The notes under the pieces are model-generated. The model was given only the letters and a program-made list of their open reading frames with translations. It ran no database searches and was not told where the DNA came from. The position numbers and the translations under genes are program-made. From assembly GCA_012931725.1 (NCBI GenBank), contig WHSA01001501.1:310001-374000 (forward strand): a DNA stretch of 64,000 nucleotides, written 5' to 3'. This document shows, in pieces, positions 36,527 through 47,141 of the stretch. This stretch comes from Litsea cubeba. Lineage: Eukaryota > Streptophyta > Magnoliopsida > Laurales > Lauraceae. Numbering within the stretch: position 1 is the stretch's first letter; each line of letters starts with the position of its first letter.

Positions 36527-38060
36527 TGTGTAAGACCCCGACCCCCAATTTCTCTATTTAGTTTTGTTTTAATCATGGTTTAGCTTTTTAAGCAAGATCT
36601 GAGTTGGTTTGACTTTGCTTTTGAGTTTGTCTAGATTTTTCCATAGCTTTGGAGATTTGAGGACCGTTGACCTTGGTTTGACCCGGTCCATATGATATGT
36701 ATTTTTATGAGAAATTACTTTTGATTTCAAAAATTCTGAATTTGATGTATTTTGACTCATTTTATGAAGTTTAACAACTTTCGTGTTTTGACCATTATGA
36801 TTTGATGATCAGAAAATGCGTTTTTCGAGAAAAAGGGCAAAAACTGACTTTTCACACTAAATCTGTCCATGAATTTCGAAAATTTCAGAAATTGGGGAAA
36901 ATATACTTTTTGGAAAGTAGAAATTTCGCTGATCGTTTTTATCTTCTTCGTCATTTTCATTCGGGACCCACAAATGCTAGTTTTGACCTTTATAAATTTG
37001 GGGCCCATGGGGCCCAGCCCATTTATTCTTTAGAAAGCCAATGGGGCTCTTCTCCTTCCCCATTTTTCCTTTTCCTGCAACAAAGGGGAGGAGATAGGGT
37101 TTTCTCCCAGCCCCTTTCTCTCTCCTCATGTATCTCTTCTTCTTGGATACTAAATGGAGATTTGATCTTCCCATCTTCCTCTCCTCTCTCTTGGCTTTCC
37201 AAAGATGCCTTTTTCAAGGATTTTGAGCTAGGGCAAGGCTCTCATCCAAGCTTCTCTTCTTCGTTTGGGCTTTTCAAGGTTAGCAATGGCTTTCCAAGCT
37301 TTAGATCTTTGTTTTCCTCTTCATTTAGAGTGTTTTCATCACTCATGCAAGAGCTTTCCTTGGAGATTTGAGAAAGATGGATTTTTAGGGTTTTCTTTGG
37401 AAATTTTGGGGTTTTTGTAGATTGGGAGCTTGAGACCCTAGATCTTGGTTTGAGGAGTATTATTTCTTTCATCTTGACTTGAGGCAAGTGAATATCCAGC
37501 TAATTTGATGCTTGTGTATAATATGAATAACTTTTATGAGTAGTTTCATTCTACTTCTTGTTCTCCTTTTTATGGATTTAGTCTTCTAATGATTTGAACA
37601 ATGTTTATGTATACTTCACTTAAGATTTGGATTCTTGTTAGAATATAAGTCTTTACTCTTTCATTGATTTCATTTGGTTCAACTCTTTATACTCCCAAAA
37701 TCTAGAATCTTGTTGAATGAAGAAAGCTTGTTCTTATATGATTGATTGGGGTTAATTGGAATGATTTAGTGAATTTGTGTTTTAATGTAATTAAAATAGA
37801 AGAGGAGCCCAATTATTTGTGGAAATCTTGTGAGAAAGGATGAAGGAAAAAAGGAAAATCAGAAAATGATAGGAAATGTGCAATTCTGCACATGGATCGG
37901 ACTGGGACAGAGCCCAGTCCGCTCGAGCGACCCAGTGGGCCGCTCGAGCGGACCAGGCTCTGGATGGGCCTCGCTCGAGCGAGCCCAGGGTCTCTCGAGC
38001 GGACCTAGCCCAGTTCTGGGCCCTTTTCAGGGATTGGTTTGAGGGTCTTTCTGAATAATT
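36527..38060 (+). mobile_element. Second LTR-like segment abutting the first
   Basis: TGTGTAAGACCCCGACCCCC begins exactly where the previous segment's ...TTACA ends. It runs through a C/T-rich leader near 37050-37260 and a palindromic-word cluster near 37915-38012 before merging into another repeat. A 189-codon frame at 36802-37371 is serine/phenylalanine-rich and resembles no protein. LTR identity is inferred from the TGTAAGACCCC start and overall layout only. Confidence 0.35.
37915..38012. repeat. Cluster of GCTCGAGC palindromes
   Basis: CCGCTCGAGCG, CCGCTCGAGCGG, TCGCTCGAGCGA and TCTCGAGCGG occur within 100 bp, separated by GGGCC/CCCAG-rich spacers. Each is a perfect or near-perfect palindrome. 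Confidence 0.85.
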
Positions 38061-38104
38061 TTTTTTAGCCTGATTTAAGGCTGATCCTTGGGCTTTTTCT
38101 ATGG

Positions 38105-38935
38105 AAGATTAGAATAAAGATGGTGGACCCCATTCATCTGGGTCCCACTTAAAAATATTTGGTCAATTTGTTAGGTCTACGATCATTTGATCATTTGATA
38201 TTTCTTAATCAATTCATGGGTCTCATCCCGCATAATATGGTTTTATGGACGGTTAGAATAGAGATGGTGGACCCCATTCATCTGGGGGGTTCCACTTAAA
38301 TAGGTTAGGTTTGGTCAATTTGTGAGGTCTATGATCATTTGATTCTTTGATCTTTATTAAGCAATTCATGGGTCCCAGCCCGCATCATATGTTTTTATGG
38401 ACAGTTAGAATATAGATAGTGGACCCCATTCATCTTGGGGGTCCCATTTAAATAGGCTAGGTTTGGTCAATTTGAGAGGTCTATGATCATTTGATCTTTA
38501 TCAATTAATTAATGGGTTCCGGCCCGCATCATTTGATTTTATGGACGGTTAGAATAAAGATGGTGGACCCCATTCATCTGGGTCCCACTTAAATACATTA
38601 GGTCAATTTGTTAGGTCTGCGATCATTTGATCTTTCTTAATCAATTCATGGGTCCCATCCCGCATAATATGGTTTTATGGACGGTTAGAATATAGATGGT
38701 GGACCCCATTCATCTTGGGGGTCCTACTTAAATAGGTTAGGTTTGGTCAGTTTGAGAGGTCTATGATCATTTGATCATTTGATCTTTATCAATCAATTAA
38801 TGGGTCCCAGCCCGCATCATATGATTTTATGAACGATTAGAATAGAGATGACGGACCCCATTCATCTTGGTCCCACCTAAATATATTAGGTCAATTTGTT
38901 AGGTGTTTGATCATTTGATCTTTCTTAATCAATTC
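38105..38935. repeat. Tandem array 1, about 136-152-bp units (6 copies)
   Basis: The landmark GGTGGACCCCATTCATC occurs at about 38122, 38266, 38418, 38562, 38698 and 38850. Two unit types tend to alternate: one with GGGTCCCACTTAAAAATATT, the other with an extra TAGGTTAGGTTTGG, giving a dimer of about 290 bp. The array runs directly into a Helitron-like 3' end. Confidence 0.9.
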
Positions 38936-39096
38936 ATGTCTCACCTAAAGAATAAAACATTTGGAAAAAAACATAAATATCAAATTAGCAACAAAAAAAA
39001 GGACTCACAAGTTTACCAATTAATAAATTTATTAAAAATAATTCATATCAGTCTGTGCATTTGGTGGTTTCGTGGTTATCCACGGGGTTTTGCTAG
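38936..39096 (+). mobile_element. Helitron-like 3' end 1
   Basis: It ends with the perfect hairpin CGTGG-TTAT-CCACG (39071-39084), then GGGTTTTG and CTAG (39093-39096), followed by T. This is the canonical Helitron 3' layout, hairpin just before CTRR with insertion ahead of T. Confidence 0.7.
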
Positions 39097-41042
39097 TATA
39101 TATTACTAAAGGGATGTATACACTTCATGAGAATTCCTGGAGGAGGACACCTGGCATGTCTTGGAGAGGGACACGTGGCAGCAGCCAGCCTAGAATGGTG
39201 TTCTGCTAATGCAATCCCTAAAATCTCTCATTCTCCATCTAAAATTTCTCCATCTCTCCCTCCCTAAAATCTCTCTTTAATACTTTCATCATTATTAAGC
39301 AATTCATGGGTCCCAGCCCGCATCAGATTATTTCATTGACGGTTAGAATATAGATGGTGGACCCATTCATCTTGGGGGTCCCACTTAAATAGGTTAGGTT
39401 TGGTCAATTTGAGAGGTCTATGATCATTTGATCTTTATCAATCAATTCATGGGTCCCGGCCCGCATCATTTGATTTTATGAACAGTTAGAATAAAGATGG
39501 TGGACCCCATTCATCTGGGTCCCACTTAAAAATATTTGGTCAATTTTTTAGGTCTACTATCATTTGATCCTTTGATCTTTATCAATCAATTCATGGGTCC
39601 CATCCCGCATAATATGGTTTTTTGGACGGTTAGAATAGAGATGGTGGACCCCATTCATCTGGGTCCCACTTAAAAATATTTGGTCAATTTTTTAGGTCTA
39701 CGATCATTTGATCCTTTGATCTTTTTAAATCAATTCATGGGTCTCATCCCGCATAATATGGTTTTTTGGACGGTTAGAATAGAGATAGTGGACCCCATTC
39801 ATCTGGGGGGGTTCCACTTAAATAGGTTATGTTTGGTCAATTTGTGAGGTCTATGATTATTTGATCCTTTGATCTTTATCAAGCAATTCATAGGTCCATC
39901 CCGCATCATATTGTTTCATGGATGGTTAGAATATAGATGGTGGACCCCATTCATCTTGGGGGTCCCACTTAAATAAGTTAGGTTTGGTCAATTTGAGAGG
40001 TCTATGATCATTTGATCTTTATCAATCAATTCATGGGTCCCGGCCCGCATCATTTAATTTTATGGACGGTTAGAATAAAGATGGTGGACCCCATTCATCT
40101 GGGTCCCACTTAAAAATATTTGGTCAATTTGTTAGGTCTAAGATCATTTGATCCTTTTATCTTTCTTAATCAATTCATGGGTACCATCCCGCATAATATG
40201 GCTTTATGGACGGTTAGAATAGAGATGGTGGACCCTATTCATCTGGGGGTTCCACTTAAATAGGTTAGGTTTGGTCAATTTGTGAGGTCTATGATCATTT
40301 GATTCTTTGATCTTTATCAAGCAATTCATGGGTCCCAGCCCGCATCATATGGTTTTATGGACGGTTAGAATATAGATGGTGGACCCCATTCATCTTGGGT
40401 GTCCCACTTAAATAGGCTAGGTTTGGTCTTGAGAAGTCTATGATCATTTGATCTTTATCAATCAATTAATGGGTCCCGGCCCGCATCATTTGATTTTATG
40501 GACGGTTAGAATAAAGATGGTGGACCCCATTCATCTGGGTCCCACTTAAATACATTAGGTCAATTTGTTAGGTCTACGATCATTTGATCATTTGATCTTT
40601 CTTAATCAATTCATGGGTCCCATGCCGCATAATATAGTTTTACGGACGGTTAGAATATAGATGGTGGACCCCATTCATCTTGGGGTCCCACTTAAATAGG
40701 TTAGGTTTGGTCAATTTGAGAGGTCTTCGATCATTTGATCATTTGATCTTTATCAATCAATTAATGGGTCCCTGCCAGCATCATATGATTTTATGAACGG
40801 TTAGAATAGAGATGATGGACCCCATTCATCTTGGTCCTACTTAAATATATTTGGTCAATTTGTTAGGTCTATGATCATTTGATCTTTCTTAATCAATTCA
40901 TGCCTCATGGAAAAAAAACATAAATATCAAATTAGCAACAAAAAAAGGACTCACAAGTTTACTGATTAATAAATTTATTAAAAATAATTTATATCAGTCT
41001 GTGCATTTGGTGGTTTCGTGGTTATCCACGGGGTTTTGCTTG
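39097..41042 (+). mobile_element. Helitron-like element 2 with internal tandem array
   Basis: TATATATTACTAAAGGGATG directly follows the first CTAG and resembles a plant Helitron 5' end, although the usual initial TC is not seen. The element then carries an array and ends with the same hairpin (CGTGG-TTAT-CCACG) and GGGTTTTG, but with CTTG (41039-41042) in place of CTAG. The 3' 120 bp are nearly identical to those of copy 1. No Rep/helicase is present, so it is non-autonomous. Confidence 0.55.
39300..40900. repeat. Tandem array 2, about 140-150-bp units (about 11 copies)
   Basis: These are the same unit family as at 38105-38935, with GGACCCCATTCATC at about 39360, 39500, 39645, 39792, 39943, 40087, 40230, 40380, 40521, 40670 and 40818. 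The two length variants are again intermixed. Confidence 0.9.
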
Positions 41043-43215
41043 TATCATAAATAAGAAAGTGAAATGTACAAACTTAAACTCATTTTATGTCCGCCCTGTT
41101 TTTTTCTTTCTTTTAATGAAAGTTACCATGAAAAAAAAATTAAATATTCTTTTCCCTTTTGCGTCATGTGTTTGTATTATTTTAGTTATAGTAATTGAGT
41201 TTTCAATCTGACATAATAGTTGTATTGATCTTGATTTATACCCCTGTTGGAAGAATAATAACAAGTTGGATATTGTGATAACTACTACTAAATATTGGTT
41301 CTCTTCTGATATTAGTGATTGCTAAAGATAATTCCAAAAATGCAATTTAGTGGTAGGTCTTATAGATTGCTATCGTAAAATTATTGTTATTCTATACAAT
41401 TTTTACTTTCTTAATATACAACTTTTGTGAATTTTTTATTATAAAAGGGTATTTCAAGGGCATGAATATATTTATTTATTATTGCTCTTACTCATGAGGT
41501 TTAAATTGAAAAACTTTGATTATTTTCTAACACATTTATTTCTTTCATCATTGCAAGCTTCTTCTTGTTGTTATTGTTCTTCTTCTTTTCATATATTTCA
41601 ATCCAGCGTCATGCCTTTCTTTAAAGGAAAAGCGATCGAGAATCTCATAGAAACTGCTTGTTATGCTAGCGTTACCAGTAACTTCAGAGTCAGTGAATGA
41701 AGTGATCGTTTTAAGTGTAAACAACTAAAATAAGTATTTGATGTTGAGGTGCAACAAATTCAGTTTGTCTTTGTTCGTTTCAAATTTTCTTACTTTGATC
41801 AGCACTCTCATCCTCTATACAAATAAGAGCAGAAGAGTTGATCTAGATTACCTAGGTTACATTGTTCTGTATTTCTTAAGAGGAATGTCCAATTCTTTTG
41901 GCAGATTTGTATTTGTATTTGTAGTTTTTTTTTTTTTTGTATTTTTTCCCTATGGATATCTCTATTTGTGAGCTTCCATTTAACTGAACTTTTATGATTA
42001 CTTTGTATTATCATTTTCTTATAGGGTATAAAATATAGTTCTTTGTATCAAGCAAAAGAAGATGCCGACTCTTAGAGAGGTATTGCCTCTTTTTACCTTA
42101 TAGTGGTCCGTCTTATAAAATAAAAGAAAGCACATGTTAAATACTAATATTGATCAACAGGTGCTCTGCAAATCTTACCCGTCGGAGTTCATATCATAGT
42201 TCTACCATTGTTGACCCCCGTCGCTAGCTTGAGGACAAGCCGGATTACTTCATTATTCTTGACAGTCGGTGTGAGATGTTATTCTTCTTTGTAAGTTAAG
42301 ACTAAAACCACCATCTAAATTTTTTTTTTATTTTGATGTCCTTAGGTAGGATATAATTAATTTTTTTCCATTAGGTAGTGAACATATAATGTTCATGGTA
42401 ATTGGCTAGAAAAGTAAGCTAATCTGGTTCTTAGTTTTTATTTTTATTTTTTATAAAACTGCAGGTTATCAATTTGACTATGCTTTCGATTGGACTCTAA
42501 CTTTAGCAGGTCAAGTCTACCAGGAAATTAATAAGTCGACCTGACAGGTTAAATAAAGTAAATTTAATTTTCTTTGTACACATTCATGATAAAATATCTA
42601 TAAATATGTGATTTATATCCTCAAAAAGTTATATAAATTTCATATCGATTGTTTTTTGAGATCTCATTTTTCTCACTATATCATGTTTTATTATTTTTAA
42701 ATGTATAGGAAAAAAAATAGTATCAGTTGTATTTGGACATTTCACCAGCCTTGCAATTTACAATCACTCATTTTCTGTTGAAATTTAATTTTTAAATGTA
42801 TTGAAGCTTCCACTGAATTTTTTAAAATTTTTATTTTTTTTTAAATTTTCATAATAAAAGTGTGTGTTCGGTGCACGTGCAATGGGCTCCACTAGTATAT
42901 ACAAAAGACAATTGCGTCGGACGTTACCGGCCATTGAACCAGAGAATGAAAATGGATGGTAGGAATAGAGGCCGGCTGCTCAAAACCATGTTCTTCCAAT
43001 GGTGGGCAATAGTTAATAACGGCCAATTTTTAATCACAGCTAATCCATGAAACCATCTTGCATAGGGTAATGCCAGTGGCCCCAACTACAATGTGTCACC
43101 TTGGTATGTTACAACACATGTTCAAGAATCACTCCAGGCCGATAAGTATGATGATTGGTTTAATTTTCTATATTGCCAATGCCGATAAGGATAATGATTG
43201 ATTCACATGGCCACC
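41043..43215. other. AT-rich spacer, no gene recognised
   Basis: Short frames at 41482-41700 and 41738-41971 have no recognisable domains. Poly(T) and A-rich tracts are common. A further Helitron-type end is at 42860-42895. Confidence 0.4.
42860..42895 (+). mobile_element. Helitron-type 3' terminus
   Basis: GGTGCACGTGCAATGGGCTCC precedes CTAG (42892-42895) and T. The TGCACGTGCA palindrome corresponds to the usual GTGC...GCAC hairpin of plant Helitron ends. The 5' end was not found. Confidence 0.45.
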
Positions 43216-43703
43216 CAGGTATTGATTCCTGGGGCATGAAAATCTGGGCCCTGCCCGCACGGCCCACTCAAGGCCGGCCTTCTCGTGCCTGGTCCGGGCT
43301 AGCACGGCCCATGATTGATATGCGGGCCGTGCCGTGCCGTGCCCAACCCTTTGGGGGTCAGCCCAGCATGGCCCTGGTCGTGCCGTGCTGGGCCGGGCCC
43401 CAGTCGGGCCTGGGCCATGCAGCCCGTGGATGGCCCACAGATCCCCGCCCCTTTTTTTCATTTTTTAAAAATCGGACGGATACAAAGTCACAAACTTGGA
43501 CTTAGACTCTTGGACAAATTTCATTAAAATAAAGAAATTCAGAGAAATGAATAAGTAGAATAACACTAATGATGTTTTGAAAAAGTACATCAAATAAATT
43601 ATATTTCCTTGAAATCTAAGTTACAAAAGTTCAGAAAAATTACAAGTTTGAACTTGGATCGATATATATAATAAAATTCAAACCTTCAGATAAATGAAAA
43701 AAG

Positions 43704-43860
43704 AATTACAACTTTAGAAAACTATGATACATTCTAAAAAATAAATTACAACTTTGAAAACTTATGATACATTCTAAAAAATATATTACAACTTTAAAAA
43801 CCTATGATACATTCTAAAAAATAAAATTACAAGTTGAAAGCCTATTATATGTTCCAAAAA
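43704..43860. repeat. Short tandem repeat, 40-bp unit, about 4 copies
   Basis: The unit is built on ATTACAACTTT followed by ATGATACATTCTAAAAAAT. It lies in the 3' non-coding part of the hAT element. Confidence 0.85.
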
Positions 43861-43974
43861 AAATTATACTATGATATATGTAACACTGATATCTCGTCTT
43901 CTATCTCGAAATCATCATCGATGTGTTGTTCTCTATCCTCTGTTTGATACCAATCCCGTAAGTACATGCGGGTC

Positions 43975-44278
43975 TCAACAGTTTCTTATGTAAGCATTGT
44001 CCTCCTTGGGGTCAATAAGGCGCCCACTTGTACTAATTAATGCATGCTCTGATGCAATTGCAGATGCTGGTATTATTAGTATATACAAGCCATGGCGGAA
44101 AGCACACGAAACTTAGTTTCGAATGATTTCCACCATGCCAAAAGATCAAAAGCATCTTCTTCATCATCCGAGATTGGAACGGGATCGCTCCCAAGGTACA
44201 TTGTTAATTCATTAAGGTTGTAAGAATATCCTCCGGAAGAAGAGGAGTTACTTCTGTGAGATATCCTTATAATACTCC
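43975..44278 (-). pseudogene. hAT transposase C-terminal dimerisation region
   Basis: The minus strand encodes NELTMYLGSDP, then DAFDLLAWWKS, FRVLSAMACIY and, after a frameshift, PASAIASEHALIS and GRLIDP. This is the hAT C-terminal dimerisation domain (Dimer_Tnp_hAT) in the usual order: E-L-x-x-Y-L, the WW box, the F-x-V-L-S-x-M-A segment and the A-S-E/G-R block. A frameshift and stops near 44090 and below show it is dead. It continues the gene whose N-terminal part is at 56842-58560, with the Tat element inserted between. Confidence 0.85.
44274..44278. repeat. Target-site duplication (ACTCC), left
   Basis: ACTCC directly precedes the 5' LTR and occurs again directly after the 3' LTR at 56837-56841. 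A perfect 5-bp duplication is expected for gypsy integration. Confidence 0.9.
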
Positions 44279-45166
44279 TGTGTGGGGAGATTTCCAGAAC
44301 TCCATGATTACGCTAATCACAGCCATCAGATGAGACTAAGCATTCTCACGTGCCATCCGTGTGCCATCCACGTGGCACCAAACTCACCCCGGCTACCAGG
44401 GCAGAGGCCTCAGCCGAAGTCAAGCAGTTCCGGGCCGCTAGCGCCGAGCTCGGCTACCCCATATGCCCATCTCGGCTGAGAGCTCCACCTCGGCTGAAGG
44501 AGCCGGGACGAAAGCCGAAGCAAGAAAGAGCCTCCACTCGCACCCCTCATCCCCCACGTCATCAGGCACGTGGAGGAATAGGGGCGTGAGCTAGTGAGAC
44601 AGATGCGACATCCAGCCATCCACAATCTTCGCCAGATCACTGACAGGGCGGCATCTAGCGGCTGAAGCCACATCAAGGCAAGGCCCGAGGGCAGATCCGA
44701 TGGTACCCCAACCGTCAAAGGCGCCCAACACAATCTGGCCCAACAAGACGCGCATTTAATGTAATGTGGGCTGATCCGACTGGCATTAAATGCAGAGTGG
44801 GCTGGATTGGACCGTATTTATTACTTTGTGGGCTGATCATGACTTCCCAGTCGAATCATGGGACCCACACCAAGATATCCTCCAAAGAAACGACCCAAAC
44901 CTCTATAAATAGAGCTTCATACCGCAAACAAGGTACGCACAATTGAACGCACAGAGCTGTTACCCTGCCTCTCTTCTTCCTCTCCTTCCATTGTTCTAGT
45001 TCATTCACTGACTTTGGCATCGGAGAGCCTTGCGCCGCCCGGGCCAGGGTCCTCTGACTGTATGCTCTTCTCTTTCAGGCTTTCGGACGGTACCCAGTCA
45101 TCACCACTTTGGATAAGTCCTCTAAGGCTCCCCAGTTATTGTGGGTCGTTATTTTCTACACCTACA
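44279..45166 (+). repeat. 5' LTR of the Tat-type element
   Basis: It is 888 bp, starting TGTGTGGGGAGA and ending CACCTACA, the same length as the 3' LTR. It carries a TATA box at 44904-44911 and a leader rich in CT downstream. The proximal half is GC-rich with many GGCTGA/AGCCGA words. Confidence 0.95.
44904..44911 (+). promoter_or_regulatory. TATA box of the 5' LTR
   Basis: TATAAATA lies about 260 bp before the LTR end, between GC-rich U3 and a C/T-rich leader. The 3' LTR has the same box with small changes around it (56574-56581). It probably drives the full-length transcript. Confidence 0.6.
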
Positions 45167-45168
45167 AT

Positions 45169-45186
45169 TGGCGCCGTCTGTGGGAA
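45169..45186 (+). other. Primer-binding site
   Basis: TGGCGCCGTCTGTGGGAA starts two bases after the LTR. TGG complements a tRNA CCA tail. The GCGCC continuation is typical of Tat elements and is not the initiator-Met primer site (TGGTATCAGAGC). I do not assign the tRNA. Confidence 0.85.
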
Positions 45187-45236
45187 AGTAATATCCCAAC
45201 CTTCCCAACCTTCTCAACCTCAATCTCCCAGAAGCC

Positions 45237-47141
45237 ATGCCTCCGAAAGCTAGGAAAGGCGGAGAATCCTCGAGAGCAGTGCTCGAGCAGCCAGCACCAT
45301 CGGCAGACGTCCCTCCTCAAGGGCATTCCCGAACGGTGCATGGCACATCTGCAGGCGAGGGCCGCTTAGGCTCGCAGCTCTACGTCGAGGTCCCCCTCCA
45401 AGAAGGACTCGAGGCCTCGTTCTCAGCAGACGAAGTTACGCCACCCCGACGCGACGAGCGTTGGCATGAGCGTCCTCGCAAAGATAAAGCCGTTGCCGTG
45501 GAAGAAACGCGTCGAGTTCAACCTCCTGCCGCTGGAGGAGATGTCGCAGCTCAAAATGCTCTCCTCCAGAAGCAGGAGCGGTTAATCCGCGAGCTCCAAC
45601 AGCAACTGAGAGCAGCGCAAACTGCCTCGTTGAGGCAAGTCTCTGATCCTCAGGGAAAGAAGAGGGACGCCCCCAGTAGGGCAGCCCAGCCTCCTCGTGA
45701 AGATCTGAGAAACCATCTGGACCACAAGCGAAGCCAGATCCATGACGAAGGCTCGAGCAACAGCCGAAGTCATCGTAGCCGCGATGGCCGAACCCATAGC
45801 CATCACAGCCCGAACCACTCCAAGCGAAAGTCAAGAGCCCAGACTCCAGAAAAGGACGACGAACAGGAGCGATTTGACAAACGCGTCAGGTTGGCTCTTC
45901 AGCGCAACCTGGACGTGCGGGATCAGAAGCAGATCTGTGGCCACACCGATCTGGGGGGCTCACCCTTCACAAGAGACATCGAGCGGACCCCCTTGCCCAA
46001 AAGGTTCTCTGTCCCGCGGTTCGTCCCCTATGACGGACTGTCCGATCCATCCGCTCACCTCCATCACTTCTCCCAGAAGATGTCCATCTGGGGAAACGAG
46101 GGCCACCTCAACTGCAAGATCTTCTCCTCCAGTTTGGGTGACCTCCCTCTGAAGTGGTTCTGTGCCCTCCCAGAGAAGTCGATTTCGAGTTGGAAGGAGC
46201 TCCAGCTCTCCTTTCTGAAGAAGTTCCAAGCTTACAGCGCTGTCCCCAAGAAAGAAGGGGACCTTCTCGCCCTGAGAATGAAGCAGGGTGAGACCCTCGC
46301 CAAGTTCGCCCGACGATTCTGGGCGGTTTACAGCCAGATCGAGGGCACTAGGGAAGAGATAGCAATCTACGCCTTCCAACATGCCCTGATCCCCGGCCAC
46401 GACCTCCGGAAGGACTTGGTCGGAGATCCTCCAGAGTCCATGCCAGCGCTAATGTCCCGGATAAAGCGCTTTGTCGCCCGGGAGGAAGATGAAATCCAGG
46501 CCCGGGAAGAGGACGAAAGACCGGAGCCCGAGCACAAGAGCAGCCAGCCTCGGCAGAGAGGCGGGAGGCCCTTTCAGAAGCAGGAGCCTAAGCAGGCCTG
46601 GGCCGCCAGTTCGGCGAAGCCTACATCGTCCCGATCTGGGGGCACCTGGAGGCCCAGACCTCCCACCAGCGCCGGTCAGAGCGTCAACGTCGTCTTCAAG
46701 GAGCCGATATACCGCATCCTGAACAAGATAAAGACCAAGCCGTTCTTCAAGTGGCCTCCGCCCTTGAGGAATGAGCCCACCTCCGGCAGCCGAAGCAAGC
46801 TCTACTGCTCCTACCACAAAGGTAACGGGCACAAGACCGAGGACTGCAAGTCTCTGAAGTGGTACCTGGAGAGGCTAGCCGGCGAAGGCCACATTCCAGA
46901 GTTCGTCAAGGCAGAAGATGCCGGCGGCAGCGAGGGTCGAGTTCACCAGAGCGCGGCTCGGGAGCCAGACAGTGAGGATTCCGAGAAGATCATTAACGTG
47001 ATCCATCTGGCATCCTCAGTTCCCTCTCCCTCGTCTCATGGAGGCTCGCGGGCCCGCGCCGAGGCCAGGCGAGCGTCGCATGGGAAGGAGGTGCTGAAAG
47101 CCAAGCTCGCACCGGCATCCAAGAGAGCCCGCCGCGACTGA
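45237..47141 (+). CDS. gag: Gag polyprotein of the Tat-type element
   Basis: This 634-residue open frame encodes the structural protein that packages element RNA into virus-like particles in the cytoplasm. The N-terminal 250 residues are charged and probably disordered, with a short coiled-coil-like Gln-rich stretch (QKQERLIRELQQQLRAAQ) near residue 120. Residues about 259-408 form a retrotransposon gag core, starting VPRFVPYDGLSDP and including the aromatic WKELQLSFLKKF box. A variant zinc knuckle, CSYHKGNGHKTEDC, lies near residue 523 and is followed by LKWYLERLAGEGHIPEF, a Tat-type arrangement. The ATG lies 51 bases after the PBS. The frame is intact but ends in TGA at 47139-47141, and protease follows in the same frame, so a gag-pro fusion with a stop (natural or mutational) is likely. 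Confidence 0.9.
   Translation: MPPKARKGGESSRAVLEQPAPSADVPPQGHSRTVHGTSAGEGRLGSQLYVEVPLQEGLEASFSADEVTPPRRDERWHERPRKDKAVAVEETRRVQPPAAGGDVAAQNALLQKQERLIRELQQQLRAAQTASLRQVSDPQGKKRDAPSRAAQPPREDLRNHLDHKRSQIHDEGSSNSRSHRSRDGRTHSHHSPNHSKRKSRAQTPEKDDEQERFDKRVRLALQRNLDVRDQKQICGHTDLGGSPFTRDIERTPLPKRFSVPRFVPYDGLSDPSAHLHHFSQKMSIWGNEGHLNCKIFSSSLGDLPLKWFCALPEKSISSWKELQLSFLKKFQAYSAVPKKEGDLLALRMKQGETLAKFARRFWAVYSQIEGTREEIAIYAFQHALIPGHDLRKDLVGDPPESMPALMSRIKRFVAREEDEIQAREEDERPEPEHKSSQPRQRGGRPFQKQEPKQAWAASSAKPTSSRSGGTWRPRPPTSAGQSVNVVFKEPIYRILNKIKTKPFFKWPPPLRNEPTSGSRSKLYCSYHKGNGHKTEDCKSLKWYLERLAGEGHIPEFVKAEDAGGSEGRVHQSAAREPDSEDSEKIINVIHLASSVPSPSSHGGSRARAEARRASHGKEVLKAKLAPASKRARRD

Noticed and set aside
34194..36531. 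Solo LTR with target duplication
   Set aside because: The five bases before (TAGCC) and after (TGTGT) do not match, so a clean solo LTR is not supported.
36802..37371. 189-codon frame rich in Ser and Phe
   Set aside because: It lies inside an LTR-like leader; composition follows the CT-rich DNA and no domain is visible.
43168..43527. Overlapping GC-rich frames on both strands
   Set aside because: These are subterminal GGGCCGGGCC-type words of the hAT element, not protein-like sequence.
45436..46832. Minus-strand frames opposite gag
   Set aside because: They mirror GC-rich gag codons and contain no domain; gag on the plus strand explains the openness.
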